Source: Cavia porcellus (taxonomy: Eukaryota; Chordata; Mammalia; Rodentia; Caviidae). Taken from it: DNA of 64,000 bases. Shown here piece after piece: positions 47,101 through 60,079 of the stretch; within the stretch, counting starts at the first letter, position 1; each line of letters begins with the position of its first letter. Made by a program: the position numbers and the translations under genes. The stretch lies in NCBI RefSeq assembly GCF_034190915.1, contig NW_026947499.1, forward strand, positions 2,851,950-2,915,949. Direction: 5' to 3'. The notes below the pieces were generated by a model. It ran no database searches and was not told the DNA's origin. It saw only the letters and a list, made by a program, of their open reading frames with translations.

Positions 47101-48739
47101 TCCTGGGAAGTTCCTCTCTGCTGAACTCTGATTCATTCTGCCCTTTAAGGAGCATAAGGTGTTTGGGCTGAAACAGACTTGTCAATTTCATAGCTGCAAT
47201 GATGGTTTACTTCAGACTCTCCTCAAGCATTAGTAGCCAAACCCAAATATCTTAATCCATGAAAATTAGCACAGGTAATGAAAAATTCAAAGGCACATCT
47301 GTCCTCAGATAGGTCTGGATCCATGTGCTATAACAGCATTGACAGGAATCTGCACCTCTATCCTACAGCTTTATATTGGCTCAGTTAATATCCAGCAGGG
47401 TGAGCAGAAGGCTGGCAACAGCTCTAGGCTTCCATCTGTCAGCAGTAAAATCTTCACTGAAAGAGAACTTCTCTTTCCCAAAGATTCTAACACAAGTCTT
47501 GACTTGGATCTCATTGGCCCAAACAGTCACATGTTCAGCTTTGAAGACTCACTATGACCAATGGGATGGAATATGCTAATTGGACAACCTGCCTCACGTG
47601 ACCACTGTGGAAGTACATGTGATGGTAGCTCTACTTGTGTAACATCTGCACAGGCAATGTGGGATGGATGAGCACCAAAACAAAGTGGCAAGATGCTATC
47701 AGAAAGAAGGAAAAATGTGAATTTAGTAAAACCAAACTAAATTAGAAAATTTCAACTTGTTGATTTGTCTAACCTCTTAATCTAGCTTACTTTAGAATAT
47801 GTAGTGTGTGTGTCTTCTGTGTGTACATATTTCATTAAATATTCACTTAATACCTCCTCTATATGGGGCACTGTGCTGGGTTTTAGGTGCTATATGAGAA
47901 ATAAAAAAGGTAGCTCTTCTCACCATGCAGGTATACATTGGGCAATGAGGTGACAGGCAGAGCAGGAGCCCAGCACAGGTGAGCCCGCGTGTCCTCAGAA
48001 GGAAGGTCAGCGATACGGGCAGAGTGACAGGCAGGATTCAGGGCAGACAGAACAGGGCCCGGCAGACACAAGACTGGAGACGTGAGGCAGTGCACGTGCT
48101 TGTCTCACAGCATAGTGGGGGTTTGTAGCCTGGTTTAAGCAGAAAACAGGACTCTTGCATAGAGGATGGATAATGAGGGACCTGAGCAAAGGCAGCAGAG
48201 GAACTAAAAGGTCCGCTGACATCCAGGAGAGCAGCAAGAGGGTCTGGCAGGCTGGGTGTGGTGGGCGGGATGAACAGCTACTTTTTGGAGGCCCAGGAGG
48301 ACCTCGGGAGGATTAAAAGTGAGATGTAAGCAGAGAGGAAGAATCAAGGGTGAAATATCCAACCAGGCACAAGGAAGGCAGAGTGAGCCTTTTGTGAGGT
48401 GAAGTCCCCACCCCCTTTGCTTTGTGGGTGCATGGCAGGACCCCAGACTCTCTGAACCACAGAGGAGCCCTGCAGACGAGGAAGCAGTTCCCCAGCCCCT
48501 CGCCACTACACTGGCATCACCTGCACACCTGGGGAGGCACCTGACCAAGGGCACCCAAGCCCAGTGTTCCGGTTAAACAGCAGCAAGTTGGCATTCCCAC
48601 TGCAGCTGGTTAGGGTCATCGCCTAACTGTACTCCAACCCGGCCATCAGGTGCTTTACATCCTCAGAAGTGGCATGGGTGCTGGGCTGTGTTTCTATTTT
48701 CTTGCTAGGAAAAATTGAGCTAATGATATAGCAGGATGT
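44155..48739. other. no gene recognised
   Basis: The region includes a degenerate GATA/TAGG-type tract at about 44725-44815 and a possible B1 remnant at 48245-48335. Overlapping frames at 46139-46665 (173 and 168 codons, same strand, two frames) show no domain. 47480-47620 has GATTGGCC-like phrases of an ancient repeat I cannot name. Confidence 0.45.
48245..48335 (+). repeat. possible B1-like remnant
   Basis: GCTGGGTGTGGTGGGCGG ... AGCTACTTTTTGGAGGCCCAGGAGGA resembles the B1 left half with a missing segment. Weak. Confidence 0.3.
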
Positions 48740-49165
48740 GCCCTGTCTATATACATCTCTCTATCCATATCCATGCCCATAACCATATCTATGTCACACC
48801 TATGTTCCTATCCACACCCACATCAATAACTATTCATATATACATCTATAACCATACCTATATTGATATCCATACAGATTCCATACGCATAATTATAGTC
48901 ATATAAAAACCACACTCTATATCCATTTTCACACGCATATCACTATTCCTATTATATCTGTATCCATAACCAGACCTATAGCCATACTTATATTCTAGTC
49001 TATATCCTTTTCCATATTTGTAGGCACATCATTAACTATGATTCCATACTGTTATCTGCATACATATCCAAATCTATATTCATATCTATGCTCTTTACAG
49101 CACATCCCATGTATATCCAGATCCCTATCAATAGCTATACATCATACCCATACCTGCACCTGCAT
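48740..49165. repeat. degenerate TATCCA-type satellite, ~425 bp
   Basis: Dozens of imperfect hexamers such as ATATCC, CATATC, CATACC and TATCTA run head to tail with no strict period. It looks like an old hexanucleotide array that has drifted. Confidence 0.8.
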
Positions 49166-49295
49166 CACAGATGGCATGTGGACACTCGGGTCTAGTGCAT
49201 AGGTGAGCTATTATGAACTGACCGTATGCAAGGTGTCTATCCAGCTGCTGTTTGACTCATTGGATGTTTGACTGTGGAGTTGCAGGGATGGTATC

Positions 49296-49656
49296 TGTTA
49301 TGGTTTGTGTCTGGGTGTCCTCCTAAGCTTCATGCAATCCTAGGGGCAACTTGGTCTGGCATTTGTGACTGGTTCATTACTTAGTGCTGGGATTGGCGGT
49401 GTGAGTGCTGCACCCACCCAGGGATGGAGTCAACGTACTGTATAAGGGACTGAAGGAGGTGTGCTCTTCTCTTTTGCACTTTCACTGTTGTGCTTTTTGG
49501 CTGCCATGACTGGCTGCCCCTCAGCCATGCCACCCTGCCCTGGAGCCAGCTGAGTACGGACTGAAACTTGCACAAACTGTGAGCTAAATAAGCCTCTCCT
49601 TGCTTGACTTTAGGTGTCAGATATTTTGTATCAACAAGAGAAAAGTAACCAAGACA
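49296..49656 (+). mobile_element. MaLR-type solo LTR
   Basis: TGTTATGGTTTGTGTCTGG to GTAACCAAGACA, with GTGACTGGTTCATTACTTAGTGC, CTGAAACTTGCACAAACTGTGAGC and an AAATAAGCC signal place. It is close in order to 3874-4232 but without the TC expansion. Flanks GTATC and GACTT do not match, so the right end may be slightly off. Confidence 0.8.
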
Positions 49657-49721
49657 GACTTGTATACTGATATGACTATAATTTATGACCTGACACTGGA
49701 AGAGGGTAATAATGGGTGCAC

Positions 49722-49746
49722 GTGTGTGTGTGTGTGTGTGTGTGTG
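49722..49746. repeat. (TG)n microsatellite
   Basis: About 25 bp of pure GT repeat followed by interrupted copies to 49762. Confidence 0.9.
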
Positions 49747-49762
49747 AATGTATGTGAGTGTG

Positions 49763-52700
49763 TATATGAATACCTATTCATTCTGGGGAAGAAAATGAGC
49801 TATTAGATATACAGAACCAGAAGCTGGCCCTAATGATTTTTTCAATTCTTATTATCTCATATTTAAAATAAACTTATAAGATTTTCCCAAATTGGACAAT
49901 GTTCCTACACATCTGCACATTATTACCAAAGATGTGCTTCAAAGGTAAAGAAAGCAGATCTCTGTCAGCCATGGCAGAGGAAAAACTGGATTATCTAGAA
50001 AACAGAGTGAGCAGTACAATAGGGAATCAATAACAGTAAAAATTTAATTTTCATCTGAAATGATGATAAAAGATGGCAGAAAAGCAATGAAGAAGAGCAT
50101 TATAGATATCAGGGAGTCAATCAATATAAAGCTGCAATATTAGCTTTCTGAAATTTGAAGTCATGATTTCTTTGTGAATATAAATGATTTTTTATTTTAT
50201 CCCTCTGGTAGGGTTGGAGACTTTTAGAGCTTTTCACCAACTATGAAGTGTGTTAGCCCCACATACCTGGTCTCTGGAGCCGGCCTGTGAGTACTGAGGC
50301 AGAAAGGGGCAAGGAAGTTCACAGGCGTCAGGCCCTAGAAAATCCCTCTCCTGACAGCATCCTCTCTAGGCTCCTCATGAGGGACAGAGCCTGGAGCTCT
50401 TTACTGGGTGAGAAGCCAGGGTCAGTGGAACTGTTACGAGGGTGCAGGGTGCTGTGGAATCATCACTGTGAGTCTTTCCGGGTTCTTGTCCTGAGCAAAG
50501 AATTGGAAAAGACCTATGCCAAAGATGGCAATGTTTTACGTCTATTAAAGGTAGGAAAAGAAACACACTCTTCTGAGTAAGTGTGTGCTCTGAGAAAGAG
50601 AGAGCACAGGGGCCTCAAGGTTAGTAATGCGGCAGCAGCTGACTTTTGTGCCTCCAATTCTTCAGGCTGACATCAGAACGAGGCTGTCCCATCAGAAGGC
50701 TGATTTTGCACCAGAAGAACTGAAGAGGGTGCTTTCTGATTGGTCCCAGGTGCAGGGCTTGGGGACTGCTGTTTCCTGGCTTGTGTCTGGGAACTCAGTG
50801 ACAGGCAGGTCTCACCCACTTGCCAGCTGGCTGCCTGCACCCTCGTCTTCTGGCTGGGGTGAGAAGTGGGAGGCAGAGGTGTGGTCCTCCCTGCCAGCTT
50901 TTGTGTTTTCCCAGTCTTTCCCCACTTCCTCCTTTGAGGGTGGAGTGTGCAGGGCAGGGAGGTGAGACAGGAGTTTGACAGTCTTCCCTAATTCACTCTA
51001 TGAAATGTGTTATCTGCCAGAGCTTAACAAAGCTGAATTTCTGAGAAAGAGGCTCATTAGCACTTCCCTGAAATGAATGAATTTAATTCCTTCAACTTAG
51101 AAGAGGCAGTGTTGGGTGGCAACTGAAAGGAACCTGACCCATACATCCCGCTTAGCTGTTTCTGCTGTGGGAATTAAGAGCAGTGAGTGACTCTGTGCAG
51201 ACTCTGGGCAGAGTAATGAGTGTGAGCCCGAGTTTCTGTCATGAAGAGTATCACAATTAGAAGGCTATTAACGTTTTCTCATCCAGCATTGTTGGAAGAA
51301 CAAGCGATAAGCAGCTAATCTTTCAAAGCAATTAAAATTCAAAATTAGCTTTCTTTGTTTCCTAAGTGTCTGATTTGATAATATCATTGCTGGATTTACA
51401 TAAGCACCTGACTATTTTCAGCTCTGCTTCCCTGCCTTTCCCCCTCTGCTCCTGCACTGTGCCTCCTTTGTTGATTCTGACCCTTAGTGTCCCCTGGAAG
51501 TCCTTGGGCTCAGGCTGCGGATGTGGATGGTGACTTTTAGGGCTGGGGTCAAGGCTATGCTGCCTTGGGAAGGGATTAATGCGGGCCCCAGGAGTGAGTT
51601 AGTTCTCACTGGAATGGATTGAAGTGACTCTGGCTGTCTAGGCCCCCTGGGGCTTCTCTTGCTTCCTGCTTTGTCATCTGATCCCTTCCCACTGGGATGT
51701 CACCTGCCAGGAAGAGATTCTCCCCAGAGACAAGCAGACACTGCTTCCCACCCCAAAACCTCCAGGACACCAGAACTTTAACCTAAGAACCCTCCCGTGG
51801 GTTTGTATTACAGCAACAGAAAACAAACTGTAGCAGGGGCTGCTCTGAGCCGGGGCTGCCTCTTGCTCATCTTTGTGAGGGTGAGGCCAGCAGGTGCCAA
51901 ACCCGTCCTTGATGCTCAGTGAAATCCCATGGGCTCAAGGAGTGAGCAATTATTCAAAGTCCCTGCCTCAGGTCCTCAGGGAGTGAGGGGACCCAGAGCA
52001 TGACTCCTGTGTCCTTTTTTCTGGACCATAAATTGAGGCTTTGAGAGTGTCTAGGGTGAGGGGGGTGTGCAGGAGTGTGAGAGGCACCAAGGTGATGCTG
52101 TGCACACAGCCAGGCAGCAGCAGGGCTGGCTGCAGCCTTTGCCCAGTGTCTCAGTTATGCAGTCAGGGAGACTCTGGTCATGGTGCCATCGGGGGCTGGG
52201 CGGCCTCTGCACTCCCTTTTCTGTACCTATGTGAGGAGACCCAATCTGGGCACCCAGTGTGTGCTGGGCTGCTTTCTGTGTCCCCTACATTCATCTGAGA
52301 CTCAGCCCCTGAACGGTGGGGCTCTGAGCTGGCACTGCCCCCTGTCCTCAGGGCCAATGACACACACTCCACCACACTGGAAGCTGCTGTGCCTGCCCCA
52401 GCGGGACTGAGATGCATCTGGGTGCCCTCCCCCACTCCCTGCACCCTCACACTCCGCCCTTCTTGCACTTTTCTGTTCAGGATCAGCTCACCCTCACCTC
52501 AGACCTTCCCAGGCTGCTTCTGCCACAGTGGCTTCCCTTACTTTCATGTCATTGTCATCACATGAAGGGCCTGGTGGGGAGAGGCAGTGAGAGTGTGCAT
52601 TAGGGAAAGCAGAGAGGACCAAGGCGAGGCCAGGGAAGAGACGCCCAGCAGCCCCCGGGATGAGGTAAAGGTGGGGTCCTCGCATCCAGACCTCCTCCAT

Positions 52701-53954
52701 TAGCTTTGCCCAGGGGGACAGCTGTCCTGTGAAAGTCAAGGCAGGACTTAAACTGCTGTCCTGAGACTCCCTGGGCTTCCTGTCAGATGTGATGATGGAT
52801 TGACAATGGCACTCTTCTGATGGGTCCTGCACAGGGTACCAGATTCAGATGAGGGAACGAAAGCCTCGTTTTTCCACTGATTCGTGTGCAGTGCTCAGGA
52901 GCTGCACAGACATTTCGCATCTTGCACTCTGCCCATGTCCTCTGGGTTTTATGACTTTTGATGCATTTTGCCCCCCAGTGGTTGGTCCAGTTTGCTCCAG
53001 GCCTGATCTCCTGCCTACCAGTGATCCCCAGTCTTATAATTCTCAGCCCCAGACAGTTCTCAGCCCCTTGTTCATTCCCGAATGTCCACTTCTATTCCCA
53101 CTGTGTTCCCACCTTGTGATTGTACATCTTTCTCTGTTTTTCTTCTCGTTAAGTTGGTTTCTCTAACTACTCCATCAAGCCACAAGGTAGACAGATTTAT
53201 TTTGTTTGTTGGTGTATTTTTGGCAACTACTGGAGTTTGTGAGCCAGCATGTGTACTCGGTCTATGCAGAGTGGTTTGTTAAATGCACTGACCTGTGCTG
53301 GGCACTGTAGACCCCATGCCAGGCCCTGTGTGGAACATGCAGCAGACACCCACTATCTGTTTGCTGGGTGTGCATGACCTGAACTCCTGACCCTGAAGAT
53401 CCCTGGGGTAAGATTTCTCAGCAGGGAATCTCTTGTACCCTCCTGATTTTGCATCTGAGGACCCCGTGTATTTTAAAGTAATGACACACAGGGAATTTAT
53501 TGATTTCTGCTGCATGCAGAGAACTGTTTTGGTCAAAAGGCTGGAGAACAAACAGAATAACTATTACAATAATTGGAAGAATAATAACAATTAGAATAAT
53601 TAGGAGAACAATAAAGGATGATTTAATGTAGATGGGAATATTAAGAGTTGAAGGCTTTGTGTTTCTCTATTGGGCATTACTGTTTAAGAGCTATTCTGCT
53701 TATGTGTAACAACTTTTTTTGCATCAAGAGGAAAAAAAGTCCCAGCAAATCTGCTGGTGTAATTTGAAAGCATCTAATTAACCTAAAGTGAATTTTTCAG
53801 CTCCCTACACTTATTAATATTATAAGCTGTGGAGCTTATGGGTCATTTTTGGCTTATTAATTGTGTTGTGAAGGCTGAAGGCATTAATTGTGTTGTGAAT
53901 GGGGTAATCGGCACACATTAGAAGTACAATGCATGACTTTCCGGAAATTTGGCC
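49763..53954. other. no gene recognised
   Basis: Mostly unrecognised. 50230-50640 has an LTR-like texture but no family match. 51500-51840 faintly follows an MST/MLT-type LTR (AGGAGTGAGTTAGTTCTCACTGG, GTATTACAGCAACAGAAAAC). Frames under 115 codons show no domains. Confidence 0.4.
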
Positions 53955-54290
53955 GCTAAGTCATAATATGAAAGGGTTTTGGCTCAGATGGGACACTGTA
54001 GCCAGGAAAGCTTCAACCGGAACCTCCCCCACCCCTAGAGATTTACCTGTGACTCTATCTCCCCCCACCCTTAGGAATCTGCCCCTGGGGCCAAACCTGT
54101 GCCAATGAGATACCTGTGCATCTCTATTGGCCCTAGGGCACTACCCTAAGCTTAGGCTACTTATATATTCCCCATGCCACATGTCCACCAGAGAGATGGC
54201 CAGAAACCAGCGGTTGGAGTATTGTCAGAATAAAGGCCTCTTTTGTTTTATACTTCACATCTTTTGGAAATAATCATACCAAATCTATAT
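53955..54290 (+). repeat. unclassified LTR-like repeat, copy 2
   Basis: Same family as 21850-22245: TGAAAGGGTTTTGGCTCAG, GGACACTGTAGCCAGGAAAG, GGCTACTTATATATTCC (TATA-like), CAGAATAAAGGCC and CATCTTTTGGAAATAA. It is slightly shorter at the 3' end. Confidence 0.65.
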
Positions 54291-54299
54291 AATACACAC

Positions 54300-54303
<4 letters not shown>

Positions 54304-54345
<42 letters not shown>
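54304..54345. repeat. (TA)n microsatellite
   Basis: About 42 bp of TA repeat just downstream of the LTR-like copy. Confidence 0.95.
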
Positions 54346-54349
<4 letters not shown>

Positions 54350-55889
54350 ATACTTATGCAGTATTACAGGGTACCTTGCAATATTATATGTATGGCATTG
54401 AAACTATCTGTCATGTATTGTCCCTGTGTTTCATAACTAGCGGGTCAATCTGTGGCATACACTCAGAAACAATGACATGAGGGAGAACACAGGATGACCA
54501 GCTGTGACACCCCAGAAAGTGCTGAGACCTGAAGCAGTGTCCCATGGACATAATCAAGACCTAAACGCCTGACCAGGCCTTGATCTATTTCAGAGTCTGA
54601 TACTTCTGAGGTATGGAAACTCAAGCGTTTGCACATGTCTAAACTCTCCCCCCAAAAGTAGCAATCAATTTGTAACCAAGGCTTCCAAAGCAAACACTGG
54701 AAAACATTTTGTTGGTATTCACAGGTGTCACAGGTCTCCAGGTGTCACCTATGGGGGGATGAGTTCCCCTACATTCAGAAAGATGAAAGGCAGGAATATT
54801 AAGCTGGGTTTCAGTTTCTCATCTCTGAATTTTTCACTTTTTATTTTCTCATTTTTGAGGGATCATATAGTGCTGAGTGTGTGAGACAGATTCACATATC
54901 TGATATCAAACTTATCTCCTGCTGACCTAGAAAGTTGTTTGAAAGAATCATTTGGAGTCAGAAACAAGTTTGTGACCTATGATAAGTGTTTTCGTCTGCA
55001 AAAGAATTGAAAGTGGCTACAGAGCTTGTCAATATCTCCTTCCCATTGAGTTTCACCTCCTGATTAGAGGACACCCTAGACTGCAAAACTGCAGATACTT
55101 AAAACTCTCACCTGTCCAAAGAAGATAGCAACCATGATTGTTTCTTTAGCACAAGGATTTGATGAATTTCAGGTGGTGGTGGCTGGGAGCAGTGGCTTCA
55201 AACGCTCCTGGATGCAGGGCCACCTCAGCCAGAGAGTGTTGCTATACGGATCCCTTGCTTGGCATTTTGTAAGGAGCATACCTCCGTTAGAGAAACGGGA
55301 AGAAAGGGGTAAGGCTTTCAAAGGGCTTTAGCGAGAGGTTCAGGTGACTCTCAACCAATGTGGGGCAGAGGTGGCAGAAGGAAAATCTTGAGCAGGACAG
55401 TGTGGATTGGGAGTCTCTGCCTGGGCATCCTGAGCTGAACTCTTTACTCTACCAGGGGTTCCTGAGTTACTGTGGAAGTCACTGGAAGAGCTCCGGATAC
55501 TTCCCTGTTCTGAGGAGAACGTGGAGGAGACTGTGAAGAGAGGAATAATCAACTTCGCCTTGGTGTGCAGAGAGAAGAAAGGACAGAGCGGATGGAGGGA
55601 GCCCATCAGGATTCCTCATCTTCCTGGATTACAAGAAGAAAATCAGGGCTTGAACTGGAGTTGTTAAAGTTGACCAGCCAGGTGCTACTGCAGGAAAAAC
55701 TAGACTCTGGATGTGTGCCATTCTTAGCCATCACTGTCCTTCTGTGACATTTTGGAAATTGTCTTCACCTACCCCCAGCCATATTGCTGAGCTCATCTTA
55801 ACCACAGGTGCCTTCAAGATGTCGGCGCTCATGATTCTGCTTCTGCTAATGGAGGAGTGGTAATGCTTCCCATCAGCAGGTGAACATGA
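54346..55889. other. no feature recognised
   Basis: No gene or clear repeat. Confidence 0.45.
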
Positions 55890-56030
55890 GACACACACAC
55901 ACCCACATACACACACTCACATACACACACACACAAATGCACACATGAACACACACTCGAATTCACACAGACACACACACACACACTCACATTCACATAC
56001 ACTCACACACATATACACACACAGACCCAC
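55890..56030. repeat. interrupted (CA)n microsatellite
   Basis: About 140 bp of CA repeat broken by ATAC, CTCAC and TTCAC interruptions. Confidence 0.95.
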
Positions 56031-56899
56031 AACAAAGGTTATCTGAAAGCAGTAGCATGAGAATGAAACACTGGATATGACAGCTGGACCTACTAAAAAG
56101 CAGAATAAATAGAACAAAATCTTGAAAACATGACAAAAATCTGAGAATTACATGATCTGGTTTCAAAGCCTACAATAAAACCGCAGAATTCAAAACAGTG
56201 TGGAATTAGCATAAGGGTCCACACACAGATAATGGAGCAGAATTGAGAATGAGAAATAGAATGTCACGTGACTGATTCCAAATACAAGAAAAGCCAAAGA
56301 TGCGGAGAAAACATTCACGAACCTGCATCATCCCCAAGGCATTCATGTCAAGTGTGTGACCCAGTGCTAAGAAATGTAGGGTGCTAAGCACGAAAGTGGG
56401 GGAAGTTTGGGCCTCCGTTTGGTGGTTCCATTCGGTATTACACCAAATAACATGCTGTGCTTCAAAGCGGCTATTTCAGAGGCCACCGGCAAGATAGTCG
56501 ATGACCTTCCCTCCCTGTGCAGGGGTAGGAAGGCCTCAGCCCATACCTGGCCCATACTGGATCATAATGATGGCACACATGATCAATGGTATTGCAGTCT
56601 TGGCAAATATCACCCACCTGAAAAAAGATGAAAAACACATGGTCTTATGTGATTCCCACTAAGATTCTCTTCCCGTGCCTGTGTGGCTCATCTGAAATCT
56701 TTTTCAGACACATGGAACTCTTAGCAATGCTTGTGCCCATCCCAGAAGGTGCGATGTCTCCCTGAGGACCCCCGTGCTTCTTTCTCTGATTGTGTGTTCA
56801 ATCTCCTCTCTTCTTACTCTGGTCTTGCTAAACTCTTTCACCAAATGTGTCACTGGCCCTCTAAACACTGCAAGAGCAAGGGTTGCTTATGATGTAATA
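56031..56899. other. no feature recognised
   Basis: A 74-codon + frame at 56407-56631 looks protein-like in composition, but I recognise no family and see no splice sites. Confidence 0.4.
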
Positions 56900-57650
56900 C
56901 TAAGAAAACAGGTGATCCATTTAGGAAATACCCAAAATACGGAAATAATTACTGCAACAAAGAACATACAGAAGTTAATCATAAGTACACAAGATTATGC
57001 TCATCAACATCAGTCAGTAGAGGAATGTGAGTTAAAGCCACAGAGAGAAATCACTACATACTCAATAGAATAGTTGAAATTAGCAATTCAAATTAGGGTT
57101 GAGAGCAACTGGATCTCATATATTTCTGGATGGAATGCAAACTTGCATAGACACTTTGGAAAACAGTCTGGCAGCTTCTTATACAGCTGAACATGGAGTC
57201 ACCAATTCACTCATAGATACTTCACAAAATCAGTTTGTAGCATGACATTCCCACAAAGACTTGAATGCAGATATTATTGAAGCCTTATTCATTATAGCTG
57301 AAAGCTAGAAACTATAGGAATCAAAACAATGTAACGTCCATCAGCTAAGACATCTATAAACCAATGGTAGTGTATTCATTTAATGGACACTACTCAACCC
57401 TAAAAAATAATCTACAGTAGATGAGAGAGCATGACTGAATCCCAAAATGTCACCGAGTTGAAAATGTATGCTAATGACTGCACACTTAATGGTTCCATTT
57501 ACAGGGCAGTTCTCAAAATGTCAAAACCATAAGAGATTTTCTGTGGTTCTTAGGGTAGTTCTTGGGGTAGGGAGATGGGGGAAGGTTTGCCATTAAACAG
57601 ATCCTGGAGAGCTTTCAGGGTGATAGATGACTTGGCAGATTTATCAGTAT
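56900..57650 (+). repeat. ancient L1 (ORF2 end and 3' UTR)
   Basis: CTCATCAACATCAGTCAGTAGAGGAATG, GAGTTAAAGCCACAGAGAGAAATCAC, CTGGATGGAATGCAAACTTGC and GTAGGGAGATGGGGGAAGG follow the ancient mammalian L1 (L1M-type) order with heavy decay. Confidence 0.75.
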
Positions 57651-59450
57651 GCATTTAAGTGGAAATCCAACAACACAGGTGAGTTTTATTGTACACAGAT
57701 AATAGCCCATACACTTTACTGAAAATAGTTTTATTGTGGCTAAAATAATTAATGTTGTCCAGAATGAGTATTGCATTCAACTCATCTCCAGCAGAGGTCC
57801 TGGATACATCATAGTTGTGTGACCTGCCACTAACAGGGTTCCTTGTGCACTGGCCATGAGCACTGCTGGCTACTTCCTTGTTGGAGGCAGAGGACAAGTG
57901 ACTTTACTCACCTGGACTATCATTTTGGCACCATTCACCACTCTGCTGTCAGCGAGGGAAGCAACCAGAGCTCTCTGTCTCAGACATGCAGTGAGCTGGA
58001 TGAAGAACTGGTTGCAGAATGTGCACTTCTCCTTAAAACTGAGGCAAGGGGTCCTCATGTGTGTGTCGCAGATGTGTAGACCAGTTCTGGGAGGCCAGAA
58101 AGCAGATGGGCAGTGTTTTGTGACTTCAGGTTGGAAAGGCAGTAGAGGCTCAAACCTGTCATTGCTTCTTTCTTGAAAACTTTGCAATTTTGAGTCCTTT
58201 GAGAATATTATTTATCCAAAACTGGACACTGAGTTACACAAATCAAAACACAAATCCTGCAGCTATATCAGCACAGATCCATGACGGCTCACCCCAAATC
58301 ATCCTAGAGCCCAAAGGCAGCGTTCATGGCATGAAACTGTCCTAACTCTGAGCTGATCCCAGCATCTGTTACACTGTTGCATACACCACTGGGCAGGAGG
58401 TCTTTCCCATGTTGGGAACCATAAATAGAAATGAGCTCAGTCTGTCATTTAGCATGGTAAGACTTTTTTCTTTTAATCAAGGGTGATTCTCGGGAGAAAC
58501 ACAAAAGACAACTTCTAAGAGTTGCAATTAGGGAATTAGCTTGAGATGATTCTCAGCCACCCTTTCTGCAAAAGGTTCTGGGTATTGTCAGAAAGATACA
58601 AGCAAAGAAAAAATAATTATAGCAATTGTCTGGGCTGTCTCTGGACTAGTCACAGTAATGCCAGTAAAGCCAGCTAAGGCAAGAGTAAGGGAAAATTGTT
58701 AACTATTGCCCTGGATATGGTGACTGAGGAAGTGGAGATGCCAAAGGTATTTTGCTCATTATCAAGATTTATTGTTTCCAGCTCTGGGAAAATGTTGGCT
58801 AAGCAAAAGTAAAGCCACTCACACTGGTCTGCAAAGGTAGATTTTACCTAAAATTATAAAACTGCAAAGTGAGGGGTGGAGGGACAATGAATGGCCATTC
58901 TCCTGCAATTTAGAAGTAGGTCAATGGTTTGTTAGATCCTGATTGAAGAGTCAGGTGGGGAATTTCTTTGAGTGTTTATGCTGGAAAAATGTACTTGAGA
59001 TTAAAATAGCAACAGCAGAGCTCATCAAGGGTGAAATATGTGGCTGCAAGCTTTCCACGAAGAAAATGCACAGGTTGGTAGAAAATAATGTAATAGACAT
59101 TATAGGATTTTCTCTTCTCTTCTTTTCTGTATACATAAATAACATACCTCTCTCCCTTCCACTGGTCTGTTTCTCTGGAAATTACGGAGTAATATACCAA
59201 TACAGTTATTACAATCCTTACGTGTGTTTTATCGTTTTATTTTCTTTGCATCTGTAATTGCGAATCTCTGCGCCATCTGTGGAATGGCCACATACATTTA
59301 TTTTGAAAGGAGACCTGTATTTTTGCACACGGCAGCATTTCATGGTTAGCTGGTTCCAAGGTGGAACACCGTGTGGAAAGCAAACCAGGTTAAAGCCACT
59401 CAATCCATGACAGCCAAAGAAAGGAGGGAGGAAGGAGGGACAACAGTATG
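57651..59450. other. no feature recognised
   Basis: Frames of about 105 codons overlap on both strands at 57843-58187; no known protein. 58600-58680 has a short hydrophobic + frame with no support. Confidence 0.45.
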
Positions 59451-59578
59451 GCTTCCGGGTCAGGGTCCTTCTGGGTCAGTTTCCTTCCGGGTCAGCATCC
59501 TTCCGGGTCAGCGTTCTTCCGAGTCAGCTTCCTTCTGGGTCAGGGTTCTTCTGGATCAGCTTCCTTCTGGGTCAGTCT
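59451..59578. repeat. 16-bp minisatellite, 8 copies
   Basis: Eight head-to-tail units of about CCTTCYGGGTCAGNNT, exactly 16 bp each, with changes at a few positions per unit. Because 16 is not a multiple of 3, the open frames across it cycle through three translations and are not genes. Confidence 0.9.
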
Positions 59579-59734
59579 CGATGAGCACTTCTTCCAGCTA
59601 GGCTTTGTCTCCCGACAGCAAGCCTGCAAGAGCACGTGTATGGGAGAGTTCTCCGCCTCTGACAGGTACACCTGGACCACCATTCTTTAATATTCGCCTA
59701 ATAACACAGCTGTGGACACCAATCTGTAACTGCC

Positions 59735-59964
59735 CGCCAGGTGTGGGAATGCACACTTGTAATCTGAGCTTCTCCGGAAGCCGCGGAGGAGGATCAGAGG
59801 TTTGAGTGCAGCCAGGGCAATTTAGAAATTTACGGAGACCCTGTTTCCAAATGAAAAATAAAAACGGGTTGTATCCCAGAGTGAAGCCCCTGGATTTAAT
59901 CTCTCCTACTGAAAAAAAAGAAAAAAAAAAAAAAAAAAGAAAACAAACAAACAAACAAACAAAA
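59735..59964 (+). mobile_element. B1-dID composite SINE
   Basis: The left part is B1 (GCCAGGTGTGGGAATGCAC, CTTGTAATCTGAGCTTC, GGTTTGAGTGCAGCCAGGGC, GAGACCCTGTTTCC). The right part is a shortened ID (GGGTTGTATCCCAGAGTG, CCCCTGGATTTAATCTC). It ends in a long A-rich tail with (CAAA)n. This dimer is known from squirrel-related and some other rodents. Confidence 0.75.
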
Positions 59965-60079
59965 ACTTCTATGTGCTATTCATTTAATATGAATGTGTCA
60001 TATCAAGTTATTTCCCTAGTTAATGGTTGATTTCAATAGGTTGTAGGCAGTCCTGATTAGTCTTAAGAATACCTCCTTA
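59965..60079. other. nothing recognised
   Basis: Short unassigned gap. Confidence 0.4.

Noticed and set aside
48740..49165. Possible CRISPR-like array
   Set aside because: No conserved repeat with unique spacers; a decayed hexamer satellite in a mammalian genome.
56407..56631. Possible processed pseudogene
   Set aside because: Protein-like composition only; no family recognised, no A-tail or target duplication.
57843..58187. Overlapping 78-106 codon frames on both strands
   Set aside because: Mutually overlapping shadows without coding support.
58600..58680. Short hydrophobic + frame resembling an Env fusion peptide
   Set aside because: About 30 residues with no neighbouring retroviral sequence.
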